Shown here piece after piece: positions 22,400 through 29,112 of a stretch of DNA of 35,996 nt. This stretch comes from Oscillibacter sp. CAG:241 (GTDB lineage Bacteria > Bacillota > Clostridia > Oscillospirales > Oscillospiraceae), in assembly GCA_000435975.1 (NCBI GenBank), contig FR884100.1, positions 15,708 through 51,703 of the forward strand. The letters run 5' to 3'. Position numbers and translations under genes: made by a program. The first letter of the stretch is position 1; each line of letters opens with the position of its first letter. The notes beneath the pieces were generated by a model. It was given only the letters and a program-made list of their open reading frames with translations. It made no database searches and had not been told where the DNA came from.

Positions 22400-23503
22400 T
22401 TAGTCATCATTGTAATGGCTTTCGTTGTAGGCCCGGCCCCGTGCATAGGGACGCTGGCCCACGCGGCCACTTTCGTTGGTGCCGGGATTCTTTTTCTTCT
22501 CGCCAGAGGACTGCTTTTTCTTGCCCTGCTGGTTATTCTGCTTCTTGCCGCTGTTGTAGGAAGCCTGCTGCTGTGCCATCAGCTCCTTCTGCTTCTGGTA
22601 CTTGGCATAGCGCTTTTCACGGGCGGCCTTTTCCTTCTCGGTCTCCTCGCGGTCCAGCTTCTTGTTGAAATACTTATTCAGGGTCAGCTCCTGGATCAGG
22701 GAGAAGGCGGAGTTGGCAATCCAGTATACGCACAGAGCGGAGGGCAGAATATAGCCCATCCACAGGCTCATCAGGGGCATCATGTACATCATGATCTTGG
22801 CGGACCCGTTGGGGGTAGAACCATTGGTGCGCATGGTAATGAGGCTCATGGCGAACTGGATGCCGGCGGAAATGATGGGCAGCAGCAGCGCGCCCCAGAC
22901 GGGCCAGCCGCCGCCGGGGAACTGGCTGAACAGAGAGGACGGCTGAGCCGCCAGGTCAATGTGCAGGAAGTTGTAGTTCAGGTCGATGAGGCCGTCGAAC
23001 TTCCCGGCGAAATCCGCCCAGTGCTCGTGGATGAACTTGGCCAGATAAATCTGCTCATACGCCTGACTGCCCTCGGCCGCAGTGAAGCCCAGGGTGCCGG
23101 CCAGGGTGGTGATCTCCGCGATCACCGACTCGGACAGGCTCATAAAATACCGCAGAGGCACACGGATGATATAGTACAGGGCGATCAGGATGGGGAAGGG
23201 GATCATGGACCACAGGCAGCCGGACATGGGGTTGATGCCCTCTTTCATGTACAGCTCCTGCATGGCCTCCTGCTGACGCTGCTGGTTGTTGGCGTAGCGG
23301 GTCTGGATATCCTTGATCTTGCCCTGCATGCGGTTCATGCGCAGCATGCTCTTCTTGCTCTTGAGCTGGAAGGGCAGCAGCACCAGCTTCACCACCAGGG
23401 TGAACAGGATCAGAGCCACGCCATAGGACCCGGTCCAGCTGTAGAACAGCCGGGTCAGGAAGGCAAAGGGCACACAGATATAGTATCCGAGCTTTGCAAA
23501 CAT
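22400..23503 (-). CDS. yidC: Membrane protein insertase YidC/Oxa1
   Basis: 367 residues of the Gram-positive YidC type. A helix near the start (about 22-44) is followed by the cytoplasmic hairpin LKSKKSMLRMNRMQGKIKDI, and then by further helices including MIPFPILIALYYIIRVPL, LLLPIISAGIQFAMSLITM and SLWMGYILPSALCVYWIANS. The conserved Arg that receives substrates is likely in FQLKSKKSM or nearby. The C-terminal 90 residues are highly basic and Gln/Asn-rich, as in homologues that touch ribosomes. No lipobox is visible at the N-terminus, unlike Bacillus SpoIIIJ. ATG 23503 follows GGAGG by about 10 bases. Confidence 0.95.
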   Translation of the reverse strand: MFAKLGYYICVPFAFLTRLFYSWTGSYGVALILFTLVVKLVLLPFQLKSKKSMLRMNRMQGKIKDIQTRYANNQQRQQEAMQELYMKEGINPMSGCLWSMIPFPILIALYYIIRVPLRYFMSLSESVIAEITTLAGTLGFTAAEGSQAYEQIYLAKFIHEHWADFAGKFDGLIDLNYNFLHIDLAAQPSSLFSQFPGGGWPVWGALLLPIISAGIQFAMSLITMRTNGSTPNGSAKIMMYMMPLMSLWMGYILPSALCVYWIANSAFSLIQELTLNKYFNKKLDREETEKEKAAREKRYAKYQKQKELMAQQQASYNSGKKQNNQQGKKKQSSGEKKKNPGTNESGRVGQRPYARGRAYNESHYNDD

Positions 23504-23548
23504 GGGATAGTTTCCTCCGTATTTTGTTGGGTGGGAAAAACGGGGTTT

Positions 23549-23758
23549 TCAGGGAACGGGATCATACCCGCCTTTGTGGAAGGGATTGCATCGCAGAAGG
23601 CGCCGCAGCGCCAGAAAGCCGCCCCGCAGAGGGCCGTATTTCTCCACCGCCTGCAGTGCGTATTCCGAGCAGGTGGGGATATAGCGGCAGCGGGGCGGAA
23701 ACAGGGGAGACATAGCCGTCTGGTAAAAGCGGATCATCCGCAGGATGGCCCGCTTCAT
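23549..23758 (-). CDS. yidD: Membrane protein insertion efficiency factor YidD
   Basis: 69 residues with the full family signature: RMIRFYQTAMSP, the CRYIPTCSEYALQA motif with two conserved Cys, and LLRCNPFHKGGYDPVP at the end. It is a small peripheral membrane protein that helps YidC-dependent insertion. Its ATG overlaps the rnpA stop (ATGA), and it lies 45 bases before yidC. Confidence 0.95.
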   Translation of the reverse strand: MKRAILRMIRFYQTAMSPLFPPRCRYIPTCSEYALQAVEKYGPLRGGFLALRRLLRCNPFHKGGYDPVP

Positions 23759-24102
23759 GACGGGTCCTCCCGCAGCAGGTCCAGCTGCTCCAGCAAGCGC
23801 AGATAGGTGCGGTCCAGCTTCTGATAATCCGTTTCCACGGCCCGGACCCGGGCCACCACGATCAGGTCGTAGCCCGGGAGCATTTTCGCCTTGTTCAGCC
23901 GGTAGATCTCCCGAATGCGGCGCCGGACGCGGTTGCGCACCACGGCGCAGCCCAGCTTCGTACTGACGGAAACGCCCAGGCGGCTATGGCCCCGGCGGTT
24001 CCTCTGGCAGTAAATCACCAGCTGCGGCGAAACCGCCGATTTTCCCTTGCGGTAAATGCGGCGGAATTCGTAATTCTCTTTTACCGTGACGGCTGGATCC
24101 AT
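23755..24102 (-). CDS. rnpA: Ribonuclease P protein component
   Basis: 115 residues. It binds the RNase P RNA and helps process the 5' ends of tRNA precursors. The start NYEFRRIYRKGKSAVS and the RNR motif in VVRNRVRRRIREIYR are diagnostic. ATG 24102 (MDPAVTVKEN) gives the usual length and has GAGAAGG upstream; a longer reading frame from 24147 adds 15 residues with no family match. The gene overlaps yidD by 4 bases and follows rpmH by 120 bases. Confidence 0.94.
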   Translation of the reverse strand: MDPAVTVKENYEFRRIYRKGKSAVSPQLVIYCQRNRRGHSRLGVSVSTKLGCAVVRNRVRRRIREIYRLNKAKMLPGYDLIVVARVRAVETDYQKLDRTYLRLLEQLDLLREDPS

Positions 24103-24156
24103 GAAAACAAGCACCTTCTCCGCCAACGCGGCGGCTGAAATGAGCATAGGCCAAAG

Positions 24157-24185
24157 GGGACGGCAGTTTTCCCATCCACCGTCCC
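24157..24185 (-). other. Possible attenuator hairpin between rpmH and rnpA
   Basis: GGGACGG (24157-24163) and its complement (24179-24185) could pair around a 15-base loop in the 120-base rpmH-rnpA gap. With a tail of CCTTTGG on the minus strand, it might lower read-through from the highly expressed rpmH into rnpA. The stem is short. Confidence 0.3.
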
Positions 24186-24222
24186 TGGTCTATCCTTTAT
24201 GCGCGATGCACTTTCCGCGACC

Positions 24223-24357
24223 TCAATGGGTCAGGCGAGCGCGGCCCTTGGCGCGGCGGCGGGCCAGAACCTTACGGCCGTTGCTGGTGGCCATTCTCTT
24301 GCGGAAGCCGTGCTCCTTGGAGCGCTGGCGCTTCTTGGGCTGATAGGTACGGAACAT
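24223..24357 (-). CDS. rpmH: 50S ribosomal protein L34
   Basis: 44 residues, essentially the consensus L34: FRTYQPKKRQRSKEHGFRKR, MATSNGRKVLARRRAKGRA and so on. Length and charge are typical. ATG 24357 follows GGAGG by 9 bases. As in most bacteria it begins the operon with rnpA and lies divergent from dnaA. It is short and easily lost inside a longer overlapping frame. Confidence 0.97.
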   Translation of the reverse strand: MFRTYQPKKRQRSKEHGFRKRMATSNGRKVLARRRAKGRARLTH

Positions 24358-24487
24358 TGCATGACACCTCCATTTTGTAAGATCCGGCGGCAGAGCAAGG
24401 CTGCCGCACATACTCGACGGCGGGCAGGGGACATGTCCCCGGCGGCCGCAGTTGACAGGTTGGATGCCGCAAAACGGCATGGTAAAC

Positions 24488-24516
24488 ATTATACAGATTT
24501 TCCGGCCCCCTGTCAA
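24488..24516 (-). promoter_or_regulatory. Promoter of the rpmH operon
   Basis: Minus-strand perfect TTGACA (24511-24516) and perfect TATAAT (24488-24493) with a 17-base spacer. It is the strongest promoter seen in the window. Confidence 0.88.
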
Positions 24517-24528
24517 CAGAAATCTGCA

Positions 24529-24700
24529 TTTTCCACGAAAGAGCCGCATTCTGCCGCCGGGCGCCGGTTTTGGGCAAGAAATTCTGTTATATCTCCCACA
24601 AAATAGCGCATATTTGCCGGTTTCTGTATAGCAGCCCGGAAAAATTTTTATACTTAGTATTAGTATATGTGTGGACTTTTCCGGGGCCGTTTGATATAAT
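24529..24700 (+). promoter_or_regulatory. dnaA upstream region: DnaA boxes, AT-rich stretch and dnaA promoter
   Basis: The dnaA promoter is TGGACT (24672-24677), 17 bases and perfect TATAAT (24695-24700). A DnaA-box-like TGTGGACTT (24670-24678) covers its -35, which suggests autorepression. Another variant, TTTTCCACG, is at 24529-24537. An AT-rich stretch with TAG/TAT triplets (24645-24668) precedes the box and could be an unwinding element. A further TGTGGAAAA lies inside the dnaA 5' coding part (24787-24795). Nothing else is seen in the 383-base rpmH-dnaA gap. Confidence 0.65.
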
Positions 24701-24740
24701 AAGAGGTGTATTTTTGCCTGAAACAAAGAGAGAAAATCGC

Positions 24741-26084
24741 ATGACCAGCGGGAAAGGGGCGCTTTCATTGAATTCAATCGCAGACGTGTGGAAAAACGTA
24801 CTGGACCGGCTGAGGTCCCAGCTGTCCGAGACCACCATCAATACCTGGTTCGACGAGGTGGATGTGGTGACCATGGAGGACTCCGCCTTTGTGCTGCATT
24901 GCAGCAACGCCTTCAAGAAGAGCACCATTGAGGCGCGCTTTATGAGCCACATCAAGGCCGCACTGAAGGATATTTTTTCCTCGGATCTGGAGGTAAAGAT
25001 CCTGGACGATCAGCAGCTGTCCGCCTATCACGGGGTGGCTCCGGACCGGCCCGGCTCCCTTCTGGAGTCCGACGCCTTTACCTTCGGCACCTATGTGGTG
25101 GGGCCCCAGAACAAGATGGCCTATGCCGCCGCCCGCGCCGTGGCGGAAAAGCCGGCGGAGCACTATAACCCCCTGTTTATCTATGGCGACTCCGGCCTGG
25201 GCAAGACCCATCTGCTGTATGCCATTGCCCACCAGGTCCGCTCCCGCCAGCCGGATGCCCGCATCGTATACATCAAGGGCGACGATTTCACCAATGAACT
25301 GATCGCCTCCATCCGGGAGGGAAAAAATGCGGAGTTCCGGGAGAAATACCGTCAGACCACCCTGCTGCTGGTGGACGATATCCAATTCATCGCCGGAAAA
25401 AAACAGACCCAGGAGGAGTTTTTCCATACCTTCAACACCCTGTATGAATCCGGGCGGCAGATCGTTCTGACGTCGGACCGTCCGCCCCGGGAGATGACCC
25501 AGTTGGAGGACCGGCTTCAGACCCGGTTTGAATGGGGTCTGATGGTGGATGTGGCCCCCCCGGACTTCGAGACGAGACTGGCCATCATCAAAAACAAGGC
25601 TGCCCTGCTGGGGGTGCAGCTGCCCGACGATATCAGCAGCTTTATCGCGGAAAATCTCACCGCCAACGTTCGACAGATCGAGGGCGCCCTGAATAAGCTG
25701 CTGGCCTATCGGGATCTGCTGGGCAACCAGGTGGACGGCGAGGCCGTCAGCCGTGCCGTGAAGGATATGCTGAAAAAGTACAATGAGTTTGTGCCGTCGC
25801 CAGGCCTGATCGTCGAGTACATCTGCCGGTATTATGACGTGGATGAGGAGCAGGTCCGGGGACAGGGCCGCAAGCGGGATCTGATGGAAGCCCGGCAAAC
25901 GGCCATGTATCTGATCCGCCGGATGACAAACCTCTCCCTCAACGACATCGGCAAGGAGTTCGGCGACCGGGATCACACCACGGTGCTTCACTCGCTGGAT
26001 CAGGTGGAGAAAAAGATGCGCTCCGATCCGGCCTACGCCGAAAAGGTCAAGGAGATCACCACCAACATCAACAATAAGAAATGA
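24741..26084 (+). CDS. dnaA: Chromosomal replication initiator protein DnaA
   Basis: 447 residues. It binds DnaA boxes at oriC, opens the DNA and starts replication. N-terminal domain I (WKNVLDRLRSQLSETTINTW) is followed by a short linker, then the AAA+ domain with Walker A GDSGLGKTH (about residues 148-156), Walker B LLLVDDIQFI and sensor regions, and the C-terminal DNA-binding domain with the signature GDRDHTTVLHSL. The start is uncertain. ATG 24741 has only a weak GAGAG upstream. TTG 24768, giving a protein starting at NSIADVW as in many homologues, has a better-placed AAAGGGG. The longer form is listed. Confidence 0.96.
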   Translation: MTSGKGALSLNSIADVWKNVLDRLRSQLSETTINTWFDEVDVVTMEDSAFVLHCSNAFKKSTIEARFMSHIKAALKDIFSSDLEVKILDDQQLSAYHGVAPDRPGSLLESDAFTFGTYVVGPQNKMAYAAARAVAEKPAEHYNPLFIYGDSGLGKTHLLYAIAHQVRSRQPDARIVYIKGDDFTNELIASIREGKNAEFREKYRQTTLLLVDDIQFIAGKKQTQEEFFHTFNTLYESGRQIVLTSDRPPREMTQLEDRLQTRFEWGLMVDVAPPDFETRLAIIKNKAALLGVQLPDDISSFIAENLTANVRQIEGALNKLLAYRDLLGNQVDGEAVSRAVKDMLKKYNEFVPSPGLIVEYICRYYDVDEEQVRGQGRKRDLMEARQTAMYLIRRMTNLSLNDIGKEFGDRDHTTVLHSLDQVEKKMRSDPAYAEKVKEITTNINNKK

Positions 26085-26290
26085 TCTCTTTTCCACATAT
26101 CCCTGTGGATTCCACCTGGACAACCTGTGGAGGATTTGCTTCTCTCTTTTCCTGTGGAAAACCCCCGGATATTGTCCCCAAAGGGGTGTGGACAGAAATT
26201 TCTGTGATCCCAGTGCTTTTGGGAGATTTCCACATAAATTTTCCCTACGACGTCTGTTACTAAAATAAAGATATCTTTTGTTCTCTTTTG
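26085..26290 (+). other. Probable oriC core between dnaA and dnaN
   Basis: Six sites resembling DnaA boxes crowd this gap: TTTTCCACA (26089-26097), TGTGGATTC (26104-26112), TGTGGAGGA (26126-26134), TGTGGAAAA (26153-26161), TGTGGACAG (26187-26195) and ATTTCCACA (26226-26234). Most share the TGTGGA core; none is the perfect TTATCCACA. They are followed by an AT-rich stretch (about 26231-26285) that could be the unwinding element. The gene setting (dnaA-dnaN, gyrBA) is the classical Firmicute origin. Confidence 0.8.
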
Positions 26291-26335
26291 GAGAACGGAG
26301 TCTCTTTTCAGTCTGAAAGAAAGGAACGCTTCGAT

Positions 26336-27445
26336 ATGCTTCGATTTTCCTGTGAGAAGGCGCTGCTGCAAGGCGCCGTCAACACTGCCTCCCGGGCGGT
26401 GGCCGCCAAAAGCTCCATTCCGGCCCTGGAGGGGATTCTGCTGGAGGGCGGGGACACCCTGACCCTGTCCGGCTACAACATGCAGACCGGCATCCGCACC
26501 GGCGTGGACGCTCAGATCCAGTCTCCCGGCCGTATCGTCCTCAGCGCCCGTCTGTTCGGCGAGATGATCCGCAAGATGCCCGACGACGTTATTGTGTTCG
26601 ACGCTGACGACAAGCTGACGGTTCATCTTACCTGCGGTGACGCCAGCTTCGAGATCATCGGCCTGTCTGCCGACGATTACCCGGAGCTTCCTGAGGTGGA
26701 TGACCAGTTTTCCGTGGATATTCGTCAGGGGACGCTGAAGGCTATGATCAACCAGACCAGCTTCGCCGTGTCCACCAATGAAAGCCGCCCGGTACATACC
26801 GGCTCTCTGTTCGAGGTGGGGGATAAGGACCTGACGGTGGTGTCCGTGGACGGATTCCGTCTGGCCCTGCGCCGGGAGCCTTTGGACCGGTCCGAGGGCG
26901 GCGCGTTCAAATTCGTGGCACCCGGCTCCGCTCTGAACGAAGTGGAGAAAATCTGCGAGGATTCCGACGAAAAGATCACCATTATTCAGGGCAAGCGGCA
27001 CCTGCTGTTTGAGGCCGGGGCCACCCAGCTGATCTGCCGCCGCCTGGAGGGAGATTTCCTGGATTACAAGAACGCCATCCCCCGGAACAATCCCATCCGG
27101 CTGACGGTGGACACCAAAACCATGCTGGGCAGTCTGGACCGGGTGTCCGTGGTCATCAGTGAAAAGCTCAAGAGCCCGGTGCGCTGCGTTTTTGAAAACG
27201 GCCGGGTGATGCTGTCTGCCCGCACCGGCGCCGGCGAGGCCAAGGACATCTGCCCCCTGGACGGCGACGGAAACGGGCTGGAGATCGGATTCAACAACCG
27301 GTATCTGATGGACGCCCTGCGCTACGCTCCGGCGGACGCTGTGACCATGGAGCTGAATACCAGCATTTCTCCGGCGGTGCTGGTGCCGGTGGATGGGGAG
27401 GAGAGCTTCCTTTATATGGTGCTGCCGGTGCGGCTGAAGGCGTGA
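26336..27445 (+). CDS. dnaN: DNA polymerase III sliding clamp (beta subunit)
   Basis: 369 residues, three similar clamp domains; two chains form the ring that holds polymerase on DNA. The start MLRFSCEKALLQGAVNTASR and the end ILVPVDGEESFLYMVLPVR-type pattern (here VLVPVDGEES, LYMVLPVRL) are characteristic. ATG 26336 follows AAGGAA; the in-frame ATG at 26288 lies near the AT-rich part of oriC and is rejected. It is the first of five tightly packed genes (dnaN, S4 gene, recF, remB, gyrB). Confidence 0.96.
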   Translation: MLRFSCEKALLQGAVNTASRAVAAKSSIPALEGILLEGGDTLTLSGYNMQTGIRTGVDAQIQSPGRIVLSARLFGEMIRKMPDDVIVFDADDKLTVHLTCGDASFEIIGLSADDYPELPEVDDQFSVDIRQGTLKAMINQTSFAVSTNESRPVHTGSLFEVGDKDLTVVSVDGFRLALRREPLDRSEGGAFKFVAPGSALNEVEKICEDSDEKITIIQGKRHLLFEAGATQLICRRLEGDFLDYKNAIPRNNPIRLTVDTKTMLGSLDRVSVVISEKLKSPVRCVFENGRVMLSARTGAGEAKDICPLDGDGNGLEIGFNNRYLMDALRYAPADAVTMELNTSISPAVLVPVDGEESFLYMVLPVRLKA

Positions 27446-27460
27446 GAAAACGAGGTAAAT

Positions 27461-27676
27461 ATGGAAATCATTACCATTACTACAGAATATATCAAGCTCC
27501 AGGATCTGCTGAAGCTGGCGGCGGCTGCCGCCACCGGCGGCGAGGCCAAGCTGCTGGTTCAGGAGGGAGAGGTCCTGGTCAACGGGGAGGTATGCACCAT
27601 GCGGGGCAAGAAGCTTCGTCCCGGCGATGTGGTGGACGCCCTGGGACAGCGCTACGGCGTGCAGTATGCAGATTGA
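27461..27676 (+). CDS. yaaA: Small S4-domain RNA-binding protein (YaaA/RlbA type)
   Basis: 71 residues, almost entirely an S4 fold: IKLQDLLKLA, then GGEAKLLVQEGEVLVNGEVC, then RGKKLRPGDVV. It sits between dnaN and recF, the fixed place of this gene in Firmicutes, where it is named yaaA or rlbA and is linked to ribosome assembly. GAGG lies ahead of ATG 27461. It overlaps recF by 11 bases. Confidence 0.93.
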   Translation: MEIITITTEYIKLQDLLKLAAAAATGGEAKLLVQEGEVLVNGEVCTMRGKKLRPGDVVDALGQRYGVQYAD

Positions 27677-28769
27677 CCGCCTGCTGCTGGAAGGCTTCCG
27701 CAATTACGACAGCCAGCAGCTGACCTTTGATGAAAGCTGCAACGTGATCTATGGAGACAATGCCCAGGGAAAGACCAACCTGCTGGAGGCCATTGTGTAT
27801 CTGTCCTGCGGCCGCAGTCCCCGGACCCATGCGGATCGGGAGCTTATTGGCTTCGGAACGGACAGGGCCAGGCTGGTGGGACAGATCCGGTCCCGGGAGC
27901 GGGAATTTGAAACGGAGATTCAGCTGACCCGGGGACGGCGGCGGAAGATGACCGTCAACGGTGTGGCCGCCAAAAACGGCGGCGACCTGTCCCAGGTGCT
28001 GCACACGGTGTTTTTCTCGCCGGAGGACTTGTTTCTCATACGGGAAGGTGCAGCAGCCCGGCGGCGGTTCATGGATATGTCCCTGTGCCAGCTGCGGCCC
28101 CGGTATGCCGAGGCCCTGGCGGAATACGGGCGGCTGTATGAACACAAGACCCGCATCCTCCGGGACAGTGACGAGTATCCTCAGCTGCTGGACACCCTGC
28201 CTGACTTTGACCGGCGGCTGTGCCAGGTGGGAGCGGTGCTCATCAGCTATCGGGCGCGGTATGTGCAGGCCCTGGCCGTCCACGCCCAGAGAGCCCACTG
28301 GGAGTGCTCCGGGGAACGGGAGGAGCTGGCTCTGTCGTATCAGACCGTGAAAACCGTGGAGGACCCATTGGGTCCGGCGGCGGACATTGCGGCGGCGCTG
28401 GCAGAGCACCAGGCACAGCATCATCAGGCGGAGCTGGCCTCCCGGCTGTGCCTGTCGGGACCCCATAAGGACGATATCGCCGTGGCGGTAAACGGCCTGG
28501 AGGCCCGGCATTTCTGCTCCCAGGGCCAGGTGCGCACCGCGGCCCTGAGTCTGAAGCTGGCGGACCGGGAGATTCACAAAACCGCCATCGGAGAGTATCC
28601 GGTGATGCTGCTGGATGACGTGCTGTCGGAGCTGGACCCCCGGCGGCAGGAGTATGTGCTCAACCGCATCGCAGGCGGACAGGTGTTCATCACCTGCTGC
28701 GAAAACGACCGGCTGGATGCGCTGCTGTCCGGCCGGGTGTATCACGTTCGGGAAGGAAAGGTGCTGTGA
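27666..28769 (+). CDS. recF: DNA replication and repair protein RecF
   Basis: 367 residues, an SMC-like ATPase that loads RecA on gapped DNA. Walker A is GDNAQGKTN (residues 30-38), the signature motif is CLSGPHKDDIAV, and Walker B is VMLLDDVLSELD. ATG 27666 gives the standard start MQIDRLLLEGFRNY and overlaps the S4 gene by 11 bases; no separate ribosome site is visible, so translation is probably coupled. An in-frame ATG 13 codons upstream gives a foreign sequence and is rejected. Confidence 0.96.
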   Translation: MQIDRLLLEGFRNYDSQQLTFDESCNVIYGDNAQGKTNLLEAIVYLSCGRSPRTHADRELIGFGTDRARLVGQIRSREREFETEIQLTRGRRRKMTVNGVAAKNGGDLSQVLHTVFFSPEDLFLIREGAAARRRFMDMSLCQLRPRYAEALAEYGRLYEHKTRILRDSDEYPQLLDTLPDFDRRLCQVGAVLISYRARYVQALAVHAQRAHWECSGEREELALSYQTVKTVEDPLGPAADIAAALAEHQAQHHQAELASRLCLSGPHKDDIAVAVNGLEARHFCSQGQVRTAALSLKLADREIHKTAIGEYPVMLLDDVLSELDPRRQEYVLNRIAGGQVFITCCENDRLDALLSGRVYHVREGKVL

Positions 28770-29026
28770 TGGGCTTTCTGCATATCGGCCAGAACGTCAT
28801 GGTCAACGACCGGCGCATCATCGGCATATTCGACCTGGATATCACGTCCCAGTCCGCTCAGACCCGGCGGTTTCTGGACCAAGCGGAGCAGGAGGGCGTG
28901 GTGCTGCCGGTGTGCGACGACATTCCCAAGTCGTTTCTGGTGTGCGACCATCCATATCACCGACAGATCGTATATATTTCCCAGCTGAATACCCAGACGC
29001 TGGTGAAAAGAGCGGAAAAGAAGTAA
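28769..29026 (+). CDS. remB: RemB-like (DUF370) regulatory protein
   Basis: 85 residues: MGFLHIGQNVMVNDRRIIGI, DLDITSQSAQTRRFLDQ and so on. It lies between recF and gyrB, where B. subtilis has yaaB/remB. The RemA/RemB family forms DNA-binding rings and, in Bacillus, activates matrix genes; a role here is not known. Its ATG overlaps the recF stop by one base (TGATG), with GGAAGGAAAGG just upstream. An earlier in-frame GTG adds only one residue. Confidence 0.88.
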   Translation: MGFLHIGQNVMVNDRRIIGIFDLDITSQSAQTRRFLDQAEQEGVVLPVCDDIPKSFLVCDHPYHRQIVYISQLNTQTLVKRAEKK

Positions 29027-29033
29027 AGAATTC

Positions 29034-29083
29034 CCTGTCATTGCCGGGAGATCGGCAGACACCGGGTTCCCGGGAATGACAGG
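29034..29083. repeat. Hairpin repeat in the gyrB leader (CCTGTCATT...AATGACAGG)
   Basis: Sixteen-base arms at 29034-29049 and 29068-29083 pair with one mismatch, around an 18-base loop. The ends CCTGTCATT and AATGACAGG look like a dispersed palindromic repeat and share TGTCATTGC with the element at 12882. It lies between remB and gyrB and may reduce read-through. Confidence 0.65.
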
Positions 29084-29112
29084 AAAGACCCAAGGAAAGG
29101 AAAGATGACCCA

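Noticed and set aside
24223..24777. A 184-codon minus-strand frame upstream of and including rpmH
   Set aside because: Only its last 44 codons are L34; the rest crosses the rpmH promoter and has no family match.
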